DNA of 64,000 nucleotides from Oerskovia jenensis (GCF_016907235.1 NZ_JAFBBO010000001.1:2046001-2110000), one strand, 5' to 3'. Shown: positions 1 through 11,270, numbered from the stretch's first letter. Notes: generated by a model from the letters alone, not told the origin. A program made the numbers and translations.

Positions 1-894
1 GACCGCGGGCGCCGGGTCTCGTGCGGGCCAGACGGCGGCGCCGATCGCCACGAGCGCGAGGGCGACCGCGGCCGCGAGGAGCGACGTCCCGGCGACGATG
101 TGCGCTGTGCTCGGTGGTGGGGCGTAGACCCCCGAGCCGTGACCGAACCCGAGGATGCGCAGGGCCAGTCCGGCGAGGGAGACGAGTCCCGCCAGGGTCA
201 GGCCGATCACGAGCTGCACGATCCGCAGCACCCGGCGCGCGACCCGGCGCCGCAGCCACATGTCCCACTCCTCGCTCACGTCGAGAACCGCCGGCCGGGA
301 CGTGATCAGCCGGAGCACCACCTCGCACAGCACGAGGACCACGAGCATCACCACGACGATCGGCCCGGTCCACAACCAGCCGGGAAACGACCCGACCGTG
401 AAGGCGTCGTGCTGGTCGATCACCCGCGACACCCGGCGGGGACCGGACGCGACGAGAGCGAACGCGATCGCCGCGACGACGGTGGCCCCCGCCCAGACCC
501 GCACCAGGCTCCGCGCGACGGGCGGAGCCACGTCCGCTGCCGTCCGCGCCGTCAGGGTCGCCTGTCGGGTCGCTCCCTGTGGCTTGGGCCAGGTGACCTC
601 GCCCACCGCGTACACCGCCAGGACCCCCACGAGCGACGCCATGGGCAGCACCGCGAGCAGATGAGGCGACGGCAGCCGAACGGACACGAACTCGAACAGC
701 GGGAGACCGAGGCCCACGACGAGGGGTACCGCCGCGACCACGGCGGTGAGAACGGCATGACGAACTGCCCGTCGCGCTGCGGTCGAGGGCGCGACGACCC
801 GTCGTCCGTCGAACCACAGGAAGGCTCCGGCTCCCAGCGTTGCGCACACCAAGAGCGCCACTGCCAGCATCGCCGGGGGCAAGATCTCGAACAT
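1..894 (-). CDS. Polytopic membrane protein, partial (cut by window edge)
   Basis: Function not recognised. The gene runs leftward off the window, so only its first 298 codons are visible. From the ATG at 894 the product begins MFEILPPAM and contains about seven hydrophobic segments (roughly residues 8-27, 45-68, 80-98, 132-150, 172-195, 228-250, 265-290), joined by short Arg-rich or acidic loops. No enzyme motif or cleavable signal peptide is seen. It is divergent from the ABC transporter genes starting at 1091, with a 196-bp shared upstream region that carries an inverted repeat. A shared role with that transporter is inference from position only. The C-terminus is missing, so no family can be assigned. 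Confidence 0.7.
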   Translation of the reverse strand, partial: MFEILPPAMLAVALLVCATLGAGAFLWFDGRRVVAPSTAARRAVRHAVLTAVVAAVPLVVGLGLPLFEFVSVRLPSPHLLAVLPMASLVGVLAVYAVGEVTWPKPQGATRQATLTARTAADVAPPVARSLVRVWAGATVVAAIAFALVASGPRRVSRVIDQHDAFTVGSFPGWLWTGPIVVVMLVVLVLCEVVLRLITSRPAVLDVSEEWDMWLRRRVARRVLRIVQLVIGLTLAGLVSLAGLALRILGFGHGSGVYAPPPSTAHIVAGTSLLAAAVALALVAIGAAVWPARDPAPAV

Positions 895-918
895 GGGTCC
901 CCCTCGTCAGAATGACTA

Positions 919-949
919 TTGAACACAAACTATGATCATTAGGGTTCAA
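919..949. promoter_or_regulatory. Inverted repeat in divergent promoter region
   Basis: TTGAAC (919-924) is mirrored by GTTCAA (944-949) around a second small palindrome, ATGATCAT (932-939). The surrounding stretch is AT-rich against a very GC-rich background. It sits 25 bases upstream of the leftward membrane-protein start and about 140 bases upstream of the rightward ABC genes. It is a reasonable operator or promoter candidate for one or both; the regulator is not in view. Confidence 0.4.
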
Positions 950-1090
950 GGTGTCAAGAGCCCACCTCCGCCGCAAGTCGCAACCCACCTTCCCCCCTCC
1001 GCCAGAAGCGCCCACGACCGCCCGGAAGCCAGGCTGGAGGCACGGCGCGCGGCACCTCGGCTGCGTGTCCGGAGGAGAAGGGATCCCCCG

Positions 1091-1804
1091 ATGCCAGCCA
1101 TCGAGATCGTGGGCCTGCGCAAGTCCTACGGGACGTTCGACGCCGTCCGCGACGTGAGCTTCGCCGTCGAGCCCGGCAGGGTCGTGGGGCTGCTCGGCCC
1201 CAACGGCGCGGGCAAGACGACCACGCTCAACGTCCTGCTGGGGCTCGCGTCTGCGAGCGCCGGCACCGCGACGATCCAGGGCAGCACGTTCGCGGCCCTG
1301 GAGAAGCCGGCCTCGACCGTGGGCGCGCTGCTCGACGCGGGCGGCCTGCACCCGGGCCGCAGCGGTCGCGACCACCTGCGGGTCCTCGCGACCGCGGGAG
1401 GGATCGGGGGCCGACGGGTCGACGAGGTGCTCGCACTGGTCGGGATGGATCGCGCCGCCGACCGCCGCGTCAAGACCTACTCGCTGGGCATGCGCCAGCG
1501 CATCGGGCTCGCCGCGGCGCTCCTGGGCGACCCGCAGGTCCTGGTGCTCGACGAGCCCGCGAACGGCCTGGACCCCGCGGGCATGCGATGGATGCGCGAG
1601 GTCCTGCGCTCGTTCGCGGACGGCGGCGGGGCGGTGCTGCTCGCGAGCCACGTCCTGGCCGAGGTCACGCAGGTGGCCGACGACCTGGTCGTGATCGGCC
1701 AGGGCCAGGTCATCGCCGACGGCCCGCTCGCGGACCTCGTCCGCGGCGAGTCCCTCGAGGACTTCTACCTGCACCTGACCGCCGAGACCGAAGGAGTCCG
1801 CTGA
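1091..1804 (+). CDS. ABC transporter ATP-binding protein (drug-efflux type)
   Basis: ATPase subunit of an ABC-2 type exporter, 237 residues. The start is ATG 1091, preceded by GGAGGAG at a suitable distance; the reading frame stays open upstream, but that stretch is not protein-like. Walker A GPNGAGKTT lies at residues 36-44, the signature SLGMRQR near 135, and Walker B LVLDEP with a D-loop near 155-165. The helical region and length match the CcmA/DrrA-like family that powers export of drugs, lipids or peptides. Its stop overlaps the start of the permease gene (TGATG), so the two are translationally coupled and probably form one complex at the inner face of the membrane. The substrate is unknown. 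Confidence 0.9.
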   Translation: MPAIEIVGLRKSYGTFDAVRDVSFAVEPGRVVGLLGPNGAGKTTTLNVLLGLASASAGTATIQGSTFAALEKPASTVGALLDAGGLHPGRSGRDHLRVLATAGGIGGRRVDEVLALVGMDRAADRRVKTYSLGMRQRIGLAAALLGDPQVLVLDEPANGLDPAGMRWMREVLRSFADGGGAVLLASHVLAEVTQVADDLVVIGQGQVIADGPLADLVRGESLEDFYLHLTAETEGVR

Positions 1805-2697
1805 TGCTCCGCGCCGAGCTGCTCAAGCTGCGCACGACCCGCACGCCCTGGATCCTGGGGATCGTCGCCCTCGCGGGCATGCTCCTGGTCCAGGCACTGA
1901 CGATCGCCCTGCCCCGCATCCTGTCGGGCCTCGAGGGCCTGGGTGGCGGTGCCACCGTGGGTCTCGGGGCCTCGCCCGGGATGACGGCCGACCTCGCGCC
2001 CGACCTGGGCGGCCTCACTGACCTGGGTTCCGCCGCCGTCCAACGCTCGATGCTGGACCTGCTGGGCAACGGCCCCGCCGGGTCCGGGTCGGCGGGCGTC
2101 GCGGTCGTCTGCATGCTGCTGCTGGGCGTCCTCACGGTCACCACGGACTTCCGCACGGGCGGCATCGTGCCCACGGCCCTCGTCGTGCCGTCGCGACTGC
2201 GCGTCCTCGCCGGCAAGGCGGGCGCGACCGCTGTCGTCGCGCTCGTGACCGGTGCCGCGCTCGCGGTCCTCACCGCCCTGGGCCTGTTCGTGGGAGTCGC
2301 GTCGACGGCGGACGCACAGCTCCAGATCGGTGCGGGCGACGTCCTGGGCGTGTGGGGGCGCGGGTTGCTGGTCCTCGTGCTGTTCGCCTGGCTCGGGCTG
2401 GGGATAGGGACCCTGGTCCGCGGGCAGGTCGCGGCGATCCTCGTCGTCGTGGGCCTCGTGCTCGTCGAGCCCATGATCCAGGCCGTGGTCGTGCTGCTCT
2501 CGGGCGGCACGTCGAGCGCTGCGGCGTGGCTGCCGCTGGGGCTCGGCTCGCTCGCCTCGACGGGCCAGAGCGCGACGTCGGTCCTGGGCGGCCTCGCCCC
2601 GATGGGCGTCGGGGTCGCGCTGCTGGGCCTGGTCGCGTGGGTCGCGGTCGCGCTCGGGTCGGGCGCGGTGACGTTCCGTCGCCGCGACCTCGTCTGA
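1804..2697 (+). CDS. ABC-2 type transporter permease
   Basis: Membrane subunit partnering the ATPase just upstream, 297 residues. The start codon shares one base with the ATPase stop. The N-terminus MLRAELLKLRTTRTPW is the amphipathic Lys/Arg-rich lead typical of ABC-2 permeases. About six hydrophobic segments follow (near residues 17-35, 95-115, 145-165, 185-205, 212-235 and 262-285), with a long Gly-rich external loop after the first. No substrate-specific feature can be read. A strong hairpin at 2705-2745 ends the transcription unit just after the stop, so this two-gene operon appears separate from the two-component system downstream. Confidence 0.85.
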   Translation: MLRAELLKLRTTRTPWILGIVALAGMLLVQALTIALPRILSGLEGLGGGATVGLGASPGMTADLAPDLGGLTDLGSAAVQRSMLDLLGNGPAGSGSAGVAVVCMLLLGVLTVTTDFRTGGIVPTALVVPSRLRVLAGKAGATAVVALVTGAALAVLTALGLFVGVASTADAQLQIGAGDVLGVWGRGLLVLVLFAWLGLGIGTLVRGQVAAILVVVGLVLVEPMIQAVVVLLSGGTSSAAAWLPLGLGSLASTGQSATSVLGGLAPMGVGVALLGLVAWVAVALGSGAVTFRRRDLV

Positions 2698-2704
2698 GGC
2701 GTCG

Positions 2705-2745
2705 GCCGTCGGGCGCCACGGCCACGTACCGTGGTGCCCGACGGC
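2705..2745 (+). terminator. Intrinsic terminator-like hairpin
   Basis: Two 17-base arms (2705-2721 and 2729-2745) pair with one mismatch around a 7-base loop, directly after the ABC permease stop. No T-run follows, which is common in GC-rich actinobacteria. It separates the ABC pair from the two-component genes. Confidence 0.6.
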
Positions 2746-2882
2746 GCCGCTCACCCGGGAGCACGGTCCGCCCGGTGCGGGGTCCGCTTCCCGCACCGGC
2801 GGGCCCCACCGCCTGCCGACCAGCCCGGCACCGTCCGTCCCGACCCACGGGACCTCGACCGCTCGACCCGAGAGGAGCCCTC

Positions 2883-4373
2883 GTGCTCGACGCCCTGCAC
2901 CGCCGGCTCGCCGCGGTCGGCATCCGCACCCCGATGGCCCGCGACGCGCTGCTCGGTGCGGTCGTCGCGGCCCTCACGGTCTGCTTCCTGCTGGCCGTCG
3001 AGCGGATCGTCCTGTCGGACCTGGGCATCGTGGTCGACGGTGCAACCGACTCCCTCCGGTTCTCGACCGGCGGGCGCGTCGCGGCGATCACGCTCGTGGT
3101 CGCGCAGGCCATGGCGCTCACGCTGCGCCGTCGGGCACCGTTGCTCGCGCTCGCGCTGACCGTGGTGGGCCAGGTCGCGCTCGTGCCCGTGCTGCCCGCG
3201 ATGGTCTCGTTCCAGGCGCCCGCGACGCTCGTCGCGGCCTACTCGGTGGGGGCCTACGCACCGCGGCGCACGGCCCTGTGGGCGGCCGGTGCAGCGGCGG
3301 GCGTCCAGGTGCTGCTGGGCTTCGTGCTCGGCGGACCCGTGCCCATCACCTCGGCCGGCCCCACGCCGGTCGCGGTCCAGGTCTGGGGCGGCCTCGCGTC
3401 GGCCCTCCTGACGTACGTGGCCTCGGCGCTCGTGGGCGCGTACGTCGGCACGCGCCGTGAGCTGTTCGCCCAGCTGCGAGGGCGGGTCGCCCAGGCCGAG
3501 CGCGAGCGCGACATGCTCGCGGCGCAGGCCGTCCTGGAGGAGCGCGGTCGCATGGCCCGCGAGCTGCACGACGTCGCCGCGCACCATTTGTCGGGGATCG
3601 TCGTGCAGGCGGCCGCGGCCGAGCGCCTCGTCGACCGTGACCCCGAGCGCGCCAAGGAGTCCATGCGCTGGATCCGCACCCAGGGGCGCGAGACGCTCGA
3701 CAACCTGCGCCTGGTCGTCGGCATCCTGCGCAGCTCGTCGCAGACCGGTCCGGGCGAGCCGGACGAGGAGGCGCCGTCCGCGCCGCAGCCCACGCTCGAC
3801 GACGCGGGCGAGCTGCTCGACCTCGCACGCAGCGCGGGCGCCGAGGTGCGCGACGTGCGGCGCGGCGAGCCCTTCGCCCTGTCCCCCGCCGTCCAGCTCA
3901 CGGTCTACCGCGTGCTCCAGGAGGCCCTGACCAACGCGCGCCGGCACGCGCCGGGCCGCGCGATCGAGGTCGTGACCGACCACCAGCAGGCCGCGCTCGT
4001 CCTCACGGTGACCAACAGGCTGCCGGTCGCGGCGATCTCGGGCGGCCGGGGCGGCCGGAGTGCGGGCCGTGACCTCGATGCGCGCGAGGGGCACGGCGCC
4101 CCGGGGGCCGCTGCGGTGTCCGACAGGTCGACCAGCGCAACGGCCGTCGCCCAGGACGCGCCCGGGCACGGCCTCATCGGCATGACCGAGCGCGCGACCC
4201 TCGTCGGCGGGACGCTCAGCGCGGGCCCCGTCCCGGGCGACGGCTGGCGGGTCCGGCTCTCGGTCCCCCGGCCCGCAGCGGCCGAAGCCGCCGCTCCCAC
4301 CCCCACCATCCCCGAGCGCTCGGCGACGTCCACGGACGAGCCGGGCTCCGCCGTCGGGCAGGAGATCCCATGA
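2883..4373 (+). CDS. Two-component sensor histidine kinase (NarL/DesK type)
   Basis: Sensor kinase of 496 residues. I chose GTG 2883 because GAGAGGAG lies a few bases upstream and the product then begins with the expected cytoplasmic lead. Residues about 20-185 hold five or six membrane segments forming the sensor. A coiled-coil linker leads to a HisKA_3 dimerisation domain with the phospho-acceptor His in [13 protein letters not shown]. The ATPase domain has its N box ([13 protein letters not shown]) and a late G box ([11 protein letters not shown]). A Gly/Arg-rich insert lies between these boxes and the C-terminal tail is Pro/Ala-rich. The stop overlaps the next start by four bases (ATGA), so kinase and regulator form a cognate pair. 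The signal sensed is unknown. Confidence 0.9.
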   Translation: MLDALHRRLAAVGIRTPMARDALLGAVVAALTVCFLLAVERIVLSDLGIVVDGATDSLRFSTGGRVAAITLVVAQAMALTLRRRAPLLALALTVVGQVALVPVLPAMVSFQAPATLVAAYSVGAYAPRRTALWAAGAAAGVQVLLGFVLGGPVPITSAGPTPVAVQVWGGLASALLTYVASALVGAYVGTRRELFAQLRGRVAQAERERDMLAAQAVLEERGRMARELHDVAAHHLSGIVVQAAAAERLVDRDPERAKESMRWIRTQGRETLDNLRLVVGILRSSSQTGPGEPDEEAPSAPQPTLDDAGELLDLARSAGAEVRDVRRGEPFALSPAVQLTVYRVLQEALTNARRHAPGRAIEVVTDHQQAALVLTVTNRLPVAAISGGRGGRSAGRDLDAREGHGAPGAAAVSDRSTSATAVAQDAPGHGLIGMTERATLVGGTLSAGPVPGDGWRVRLSVPRPAAAEAAAPTPTIPERSATSTDEPGSAVGQEIP

Positions 4374-5032
4374 CCCGAGTGGTGCTGGTCGACGACCAGG
4401 CCGTCGTCCGCGCAGGCTTCACCGTGATCCTCGAGAGCGAGGGCTTCGAGGTCGTGGGCGAGGCGTCGAACGGGGCCGACGCCGTGCGCGTCGCGCGCCG
4501 CGAGCGCCCAGACGTCGTGTGCATGGACGTCCGCATGCCCGGCGGGGACGGCATCACGGCGACGCGCGCGCTCGCGGGACCCGGCGTCGTCGACCCGGTC
4601 CCGGTGCTCGTGGTGAGCACGTTCGACCTGGACGACTACGTGTTCGGCGCCCTGGAGGCCGGGGCGAGCGGGTTCCTGCTCAAGGACGCCGAGCCCGACG
4701 TGCTGATCGACGCGGTGCGGCGCGTGGCGTCGGGCGAGGGTCTCGTCGACCAGACGCTCACGCGGCGCGTGATCGACGAGTTCGCCCGACGGCGGTCCCC
4801 CGCCACCCCCGACGAGGTCGCCTCGGGACTGCTCACCTCGCGCGAGCACGACATCCTGGCGCTGCTGTGCCGGGGGCAGTCGAACGCGGAGATCGCCGCC
4901 ACGCTCTTCCTGGAGGCGAGCACCGTGAAGTCGCACCTGAGCCGGATCATGACCAAGACGGGCATGCGCGACCGCGTCCAGCTCGTGGTGTGGGCGTACG
5001 AGCACGGGATCGCGGCGCCCGGCACGAGCTGA
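4370..5032 (+). CDS. Response regulator, LuxR/NarL family
   Basis: DNA-binding output protein of the preceding kinase, 220 residues. The receiver domain (1-120) has the acidic pair D8/D9, the phospho-acceptor D53 in VCMDVRMPG, a Ser in the switch position (VVSTFD) and the conserved Lys in FLLKDAEP. The LuxR-type helix-turn-helix is at about 148-210 ([18 protein letters not shown], then TVKSHLSRI). Length and architecture are standard. It overlaps the kinase by four bases. Its targets are not evident; the ABC export pair immediately upstream is a natural candidate, since such systems often sit beside the transporter they control, but this is inference. Confidence 0.93.
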   Translation: MTRVVLVDDQAVVRAGFTVILESEGFEVVGEASNGADAVRVARRERPDVVCMDVRMPGGDGITATRALAGPGVVDPVPVLVVSTFDLDDYVFGALEAGASGFLLKDAEPDVLIDAVRRVASGEGLVDQTLTRRVIDEFARRRSPATPDEVASGLLTSREHDILALLCRGQSNAEIAATLFLEASTVKSHLSRIMTKTGMRDRVQLVVWAYEHGIAAPGTS

Positions 5033-5046
5033 CCCCGCCCCACCCT

Positions 5047-5107
5047 GCTGAGTGCGGAGTACTTGTCGCCGATCGGCTCGTTCGACGACAAGTACTCCGC
5101 ACTCAGC
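5047..5107. terminator. Long perfect inverted repeat between converging genes
   Basis: Two perfect 22-base arms (5047-5068 and 5086-5107) enclose a 17-base loop, between the converging response regulator and thiC. As RNA it would form a stable hairpin on either strand, so a bidirectional terminator is likely. The arm sequence (GAGTGCGGAGTACTTG core) recurs in variant form at 7055-7107 and 35781-35843, so it belongs to a repeat family. Confidence 0.7.
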
Positions 5108-5134
5108 GGTCGGGCAGGTGGCCGGGGCAGCGGC

Positions 5135-6991
<1,857 letters not shown>

Positions 6992-7054
6992 TCACCGTAG
7001 CGCAGGTTGCCCGACGGCGGCGCGGGCGTCCCGCGATCAGCCCGGCTCACCGTC

Positions 7055-7107
7055 GGTGCGGAGTTCTTGCGGGACACGCGGTGTGTGCCGCACAAGAACT
7101 CCGCACC
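7055..7107. repeat. Inverted repeat, member of GTGCGGAGT family
   Basis: Arms of 15 bases (7055-7069 and 7093-7107) pair perfectly around a 23-base loop. The arm core GTGCGGAGTTCTTG matches the repeat at 5047-5107 with few changes. It lies just after the 3' end of the leftward permease gene ending at 7131 and before the thiC leader, so it can act as that operon's terminator. Confidence 0.6.
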
Positions 7108-7130
7108 CAGCGTCGAGGTCCGGGCCGACG

Positions 7131-8498
7131 TCACCGTTCCTTGAAGTACTTGAACAGGTGCTTCTCCCGGGTCGTGAGCGCCCCGACGACCACTCCGACG
7201 AGCACCGCGCCTGCTCCCGCGAGGACGGTCCGCATGCCGATGACCCAGGTGCTGAGGTGGTCGGCGGGAAGGCCGGCATCGGCGGCGAGCCACCACAGCA
7301 CCGGAACGGTCACGATCACGGCGGCACCGGTCCACACCGCGGTCTCCAGGAGCACCTGCCAGGTCAGCGCTGAGCGCGGGACCCGGGCGTGCAGGGCTGC
7401 GGCGAGCTCGAGGCGGCGCAGACGAATCGCGGCGAAGCCCAGGGCCAACCCCAGGAAGGCGGCGGCGATCGGCGCGGGCTTCGTCAGACGATCCCTGAAC
7501 TCGGCGCTCGCGTCGTACGTCGCGCCGAGCCGGCCGTTGAGCTGCTTCTGGGTGGGCTGAACCTCGGAGGCTGTGTCGGCGACGATGGTCGTGCGCAGGA
7601 GCGTCGCGGTCTCGGGCTCGACGGGCCAGATCTCGACCCAGCACGAGTCGAACAGTCCCGCCGCGGGCACCGGCGCGACGGCCGCGTAGCCCAGCACACG
7701 GTCGCGCCCGTCGTCCGGGTACGGGTACACGGCCCCCACCCGGGCGGGTCCCGCATTGGTCGCGACCGAGTCACCGGTCGTCGCGCCCAGCGCCTCGGCC
7801 AGATCTGCGGACAGCCACAGACCGGCCCCGGCGACCCGGCCCCGGTCGAGCGCGCCGAGCAGCCCGGGGGTCGCCTCGAACCCGGTCAGCTCGCTCGACG
7901 GCAGGTTGAGTGCCCGCAGCGGTTCCCCGGTCCGCAGGGCCCCGGCCGCGTTGACGCCGTCGACCCCGGCGAGGGCCTCGCAGCGTGCCCCGTCGACCTG
8001 ACCCGTGGCCTCGAGGATCTGCACGCTCGCGCCCGCGTCGCGGTACCCACGGGCCCCCTCGATCACGCCCACGACCGCGCGCACGTCGACCGCGGCGAGC
8101 GCCCCGACGACCACGACGAGCACCGCCGCGAACAAGGTCGCGCGCGTCGTGCCGGACCCGACGTTCCGCCACGCCTCGGACACTACGGACGCTGCCCGCA
8201 TGGCACGCGCCCGCACTGGTCGCGCGGGCTTCTCCCCCGGCCCGACGCCGCCGCTCGCCTCCGCGCGGAGGTGCGCTCCGTCGTCGGGCAGGGTGGGGGC
8301 GCCGGGGCTGAGGCCGGGGGCCGGGCTCGGCGTGTCCGGGGACGCACCGACAGGTGTCGCGGATCTGGGCGGCCGCCCTCCGGCGGGCCGGGTGGGCTCC
8401 TCCGCGGACGGGTCCTGCAGGCCTGGCGCTCCGGGGCGGTGAGCGTCGCCCGGGGCGGTCGCGAGGCCGGGCCGCGCGCCGTCGTCGGGCGCCGTCAT
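7131..8498 (-). CDS. ABC transporter permease with long external domain (FtsX/MacB-like)
   Basis: Probable membrane component of the export system encoded with the next two genes; 455 residues from ATG 8498, whose codon overlaps the ATPase stop (ATGA). The first 100 residues are Pro/Gly-rich and disordered. A first membrane helix (about 115-137) is followed by a roughly 200-residue extracytoplasmic domain and then three C-terminal helices (about 345-365, 378-400 and 418-440), ending in basic residues. This order (one helix, large outer domain, three helices) is that of FtsX/MacB permeases. The sequence diverges from classical FtsX, so the family is inferred from topology and gene context. It may export or extract a peptide or lipoprotein. 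Confidence 0.7.
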   Translation of the reverse strand: MTAPDDGARPGLATAPGDAHRPGAPGLQDPSAEEPTRPAGGRPPRSATPVGASPDTPSPAPGLSPGAPTLPDDGAHLRAEASGGVGPGEKPARPVRARAMRAASVVSEAWRNVGSGTTRATLFAAVLVVVVGALAAVDVRAVVGVIEGARGYRDAGASVQILEATGQVDGARCEALAGVDGVNAAGALRTGEPLRALNLPSSELTGFEATPGLLGALDRGRVAGAGLWLSADLAEALGATTGDSVATNAGPARVGAVYPYPDDGRDRVLGYAAVAPVPAAGLFDSCWVEIWPVEPETATLLRTTIVADTASEVQPTQKQLNGRLGATYDASAEFRDRLTKPAPIAAAFLGLALGFAAIRLRRLELAAALHARVPRSALTWQVLLETAVWTGAAVIVTVPVLWWLAADAGLPADHLSTWVIGMRTVLAGAGAVLVGVVVGALTTREKHLFKYFKER

Positions 8499-9130
8499 GC
8501 CGCGACCTGCGCGGACTGGAAGTCGGCGAGGTCGATCACGCGGGTGCAGGCGTCGCGCGTGTGCGGGTCGTGCGTGGCGACCACGACGATCGAGTCGTCC
8601 TGCGCGATGCCCGCCAGGACCTCGTTGACGGTCGCGGCCGTGCGCAGGTCGAGCTGCGCGGTGGGCTCGTCGACCAGGAGCAGATCCGGGGCCAGGGCCA
8701 CGGCGCGCGCGAGCATGAGGCGTTGCGCCTCCCCGCCCGACAGCGCACGGAAAGGGCGGTCGGCGACCGGGGCGAGGTTGAACCGGGCCATGATCTCGGC
8801 AGCCCGGTCCTCGGCGTCGGGGCGGCGCAGTCCGCGCGCCAGCAGCGGCAGCACCACGTGGTCGAGGGCGGCGCGACGCGCGACACCGTGCGGGTTCTGG
8901 AAGACCCACCCGGTCGTCGCGACCCCGACGCGCTCGACCTGCCCCTGCGTGGGGCGCTCCCACCCCGCGGCGATGCTCAGGAGCGTCGACTTCCCGCTGC
9001 CCGAGGGCCCGACGAGCGCGACCACCTCGCCTGGCACGATCTCCAGGTCCAGCCCGGTGAAGAGCAGCCCGGTGCCGGGGAACGCGTGCCCCAACCCCGT
9101 CCCGACCAGCCGCTTGCTCCCTACCGGCAC
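8495..9130 (-). CDS. ABC transporter ATP-binding protein (LolD/MacB class)
   Basis: ATPase of 211 residues. The GTG at 9130 is preceded by GGAGGAGG and overlaps the end of the upstream adaptor gene by ten bases. Walker A GPSGSGKST is near residue 40, the Q-loop at VFQNPHG, the signature RALSGGEAQRL and Walker B LLLVDEPTAQLD, with the switch His in ATHDPHT. The short single-domain form and these motif variants fit the LolD/MacB/FtsE group, which works with FtsX-like permeases rather than canonical import systems. Tight coupling on both sides shows a three-protein complex: adaptor, ATPase and permease. Confidence 0.9.
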   Translation of the reverse strand: MPVGSKRLVGTGLGHAFPGTGLLFTGLDLEIVPGEVVALVGPSGSGKSTLLSIAAGWERPTQGQVERVGVATTGWVFQNPHGVARRAALDHVVLPLLARGLRRPDAEDRAAEIMARFNLAPVADRPFRALSGGEAQRLMLARAVALAPDLLLVDEPTAQLDLRTAATVNEVLAGIAQDDSIVVVATHDPHTRDACTRVIDLADFQSAQVAA

Positions 9131-10200
9131 GACTGCCCCTCCTCCTGCGAGGTGAGCTCGACCTCGGTGGGCGCGGTCGCCGCGTCGAGGCCGTCGAACG
9201 TCACGAGGGTCTGCCCCAGGCTCGACGCGATGACCGTCACGGGGTACGCCGTGCCGTCTGCGCTCACGCAACCGGTCGCACCGCTCAGCGCGAACAGCGA
9301 CCCCGGCGGCACGACCGACACATCGAGTGGCGCGGCCAGCACGTACTCGAGCGTCAACGGCTCGGACCCCTCGGTGCGCTGCCACCCGGCGAACTCCATG
9401 CTGCCGCGCACGGCCTCGAGGAACGTCGGGTCCGTGACCACACCGCCCTCCCCGACCGGTGCACTCAGCTCGCCCAGGCGCAGCACGCGGTCCCCGGGCG
9501 TGACGTTGGAGAGAGTGTCCGACAGGCCGAGCGAGACCAGCGTCCCGGCGGTCGTCGCGAACGCCTCCTCGGACGTCGCGCCACCCACGGGCACCTCGCA
9601 CGCCTTGACCGTGACCGACGCCGCCGGGAGCCACAGCACCGACGCCACCGGCAGGTCACCGGTCGGCTTGGTCACGCCCGCCGCCTTGAACAGCTTGGTC
9701 ACGGCGACCTTGGTCGCATCGCCATACGTGCCGTCCGCGCTCACCTTGTGCCCGAGGCGAGAGAGCTCGACCTGCAGGGCCTTCACGTCGTCGCCCGTGG
9801 CCGTGGGAGCCAGGTCCCGCCACAACGGGATCGACGTCGCGAGCGCCACGACCGGACGGTCGTCGACCGTGGCCGGGCTCGATCCCGACTCGATCACGGC
9901 CCCCGGGGCGCACACCGAGCGCGTGACCTTGCCCTGGTCCGCGACGGACAGCGTGCCCTCCTCCGCGACGACCGGGGTGACCTTGACCTTGCGGGCGTCG
10001 TCGAACACCTGACGCGAGACCGGCACCGCGGCGGGCGGCGTCGCACTCCGCACGCTCGCCGGCTCCGACTCCGGCGCCAACGCCATACCCGCCGTGACAC
10101 CCCCCGCGAGGAGGACGACCGCCACGAGCGCGAGCGCACCCCCTCGGGCTCCCGCTGACCGGGCAGCCCCGGTCCGGGCGGGACGTCTATCTCTGGTCAC
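9121..10200 (-). CDS. Membrane-anchored adaptor with peptidoglycan-binding domain
   Basis: 359 residues from GTG 10200, chosen because AGAGGAGTAGCA sits directly upstream; an ATG at 10224 has no ribosome site. A basic N-terminus and one membrane helix (about 22-42) place the rest outside. A peptidoglycan_binding_1-like repeat lies around 140-180 (GDDVKALQVELSRLG, then DGTYGDAT). Beta-rich segments on both sides resemble membrane-fusion adaptors. In Gram-positive bacteria this combination beside an ATPase and FtsX-type permease forms a MacA-like tripartite exporter. It is the first gene of its coupled three-gene unit; the lipoprotein gene ending at 10267 lies just upstream on the same strand and may be cotranscribed. 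Substrate unknown. Confidence 0.75.
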   Translation of the reverse strand: MTRDRRPARTGAARSAGARGGALALVAVVLLAGGVTAGMALAPESEPASVRSATPPAAVPVSRQVFDDARKVKVTPVVAEEGTLSVADQGKVTRSVCAPGAVIESGSSPATVDDRPVVALATSIPLWRDLAPTATGDDVKALQVELSRLGHKVSADGTYGDATKVAVTKLFKAAGVTKPTGDLPVASVLWLPAASVTVKACEVPVGGATSEEAFATTAGTLVSLGLSDTLSNVTPGDRVLRLGELSAPVGEGGVVTDPTFLEAVRGSMEFAGWQRTEGSEPLTLEYVLAAPLDVSVVPPGSLFALSGATGCVSADGTAYPVTVIASSLGQTLVTFDGLDAATAPTEVELTSQEEGQSCR

Positions 10201-10266
10201 TGCTACTCCTCTGGTGGTGCGCATGCGTGGTTGCTGCCGGGGTGTGCGACGTCGTGATGTCGGGGA

Positions 10267-10911
10267 CTACTGCTCCGGGTCCCGCTCGCAGGCCGTCATC
10301 TCAAGAGGTGGCGCTTGCCCGGCCAGCGCTCCCGGAGTCTCTGTCGTCGAACCGTCGTCGGCGACGCTCATGCCGGTCCCGTAGCTCGACATCTCCTCGA
10401 TGTAGTCCGCCTTGTCATAGCCCTCGTCGCGATGACCGCCGCGGACCAGGCAGTCGGCGACGGCCTGCATCAGATCCGTGTTCTCCGGGTTGTCGGCCAC
10501 CGCCCAGTAGAGGGCCTCAAGCACGGCGAGATCGACCTTCTCCTCACACTCGGCCATGATCGCTTCCCTGCGCGCGCGATCCGCGTCGAGCTGGTCCTGC
10601 GGGGTATCCCAGGTCGAGCCGACGCCCTCGACCTTGACCCCGCCTTCCTGGGTGCGACTGGCCGCGAGCCCCTGGTCCCGCATGCACTGGACCGACTCGT
10701 CCTTGACCTGGTCGTACTCGGCGGCGGTGATGACGTCGTCCTCGAGAATCGCTCGGGAAACCTCTGCGGTGACTTCATCGCGGGCCTTGGCGAACTCGGC
10801 CGCGTACGGATTGCGCACCTCGGACTCACCCGAGCACCCGGTCACCAAGGCCACCGCCAGAGCGATCCCCAGCGACGCGACCGACCCCCGTCGTCGAACA
10901 GTCCTCAGCAT
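10267..10911 (-). CDS. Lipoprotein, four-cysteine family, copy 1
   Basis: 214-residue predicted lipoprotein, function unknown. ATG 10911 is preceded by GGGGGGAG. The signal peptide ends in the lipobox LVTGC, so the mature protein is anchored outside. It shares with the proteins at 11368-11943 and 13668-14246 the pattern ILxDxxITxxEYxxV, then CM, then ECE, then LYW with NPE, then CL. Apart from the lipobox, four Cys positions are kept in all three, suggesting two disulfides. The region is strongly acidic. The tail after the last repeat block is Asp/Tyr-rich. It lies 66 bases upstream of the ABC adaptor gene on the same strand, so it may be a substrate, sensor or immunity partner of that exporter; this is inference. 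Confidence 0.75.
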   Translation of the reverse strand: MLRTVRRRGSVASLGIALAVALVTGCSGESEVRNPYAAEFAKARDEVTAEVSRAILEDDVITAAEYDQVKDESVQCMRDQGLAASRTQEGGVKVEGVGSTWDTPQDQLDADRARREAIMAECEEKVDLAVLEALYWAVADNPENTDLMQAVADCLVRGGHRDEGYDKADYIEEMSSYGTGMSVADDGSTTETPGALAGQAPPLEMTACERDPEQ

Positions 10912-11010
10912 GTGCTCTCCCCCCGGTTGTGCGACCCCTGCGACGCGGAAGCTGCCCGCTGCTTTGAGCACGCACGATAGCGGCCGACGGTTCCATCGCG
11001 CTCCGCCCCC

Positions 11011-11270
11011 CTAGGCGCCGCCGGAGGCCTCACTGCTCTGGACTCGCCTCCTCATTGTTGTGTCCCTTTGCCCACCGCAGACCAGGCAGTCCGCGATTAC
11101 CTGCGGCACGTCCTCGTTCGGCGGGCTCCCGCGAGCCTGCCAGTATTCGCGTCAGGCACGTCGAGGTCTTCCGGACGGGCAGTGTGAGAACCCGCATCCT
11201 GGGGGACCTCGTCCCATCCCCGACCCGACTCAGCCAACCAGCCCAACACCCTCATCTGCGTTGAGTCTCT
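11011..11270 (-). pseudogene. Degraded fourth lipoprotein paralogue
   Basis: Translating this 260-base stretch in two frames recovers pieces in the same order as copy 1. The first is QMRVLGWLAESGRGWDEVPQ, matching CMRDQGLAAS...STWDTPQ. The next is EDLDVP, matching EKVDLAVL. After a frameshift comes YWQARGSPPNEDVPQVIADC, matching LYW...NPENTDLMQAVADC, then LVCGGQRD, matching LVRGGHRD. The tail stops at 11011-11013. The N-terminal half including the signal peptide is absent, part of the middle is deleted, and a frameshift precedes YWQ. No start or ribosome site is visible. This explains the otherwise empty 10912-11367 gap between copies 1 and 2. Confidence 0.65.
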
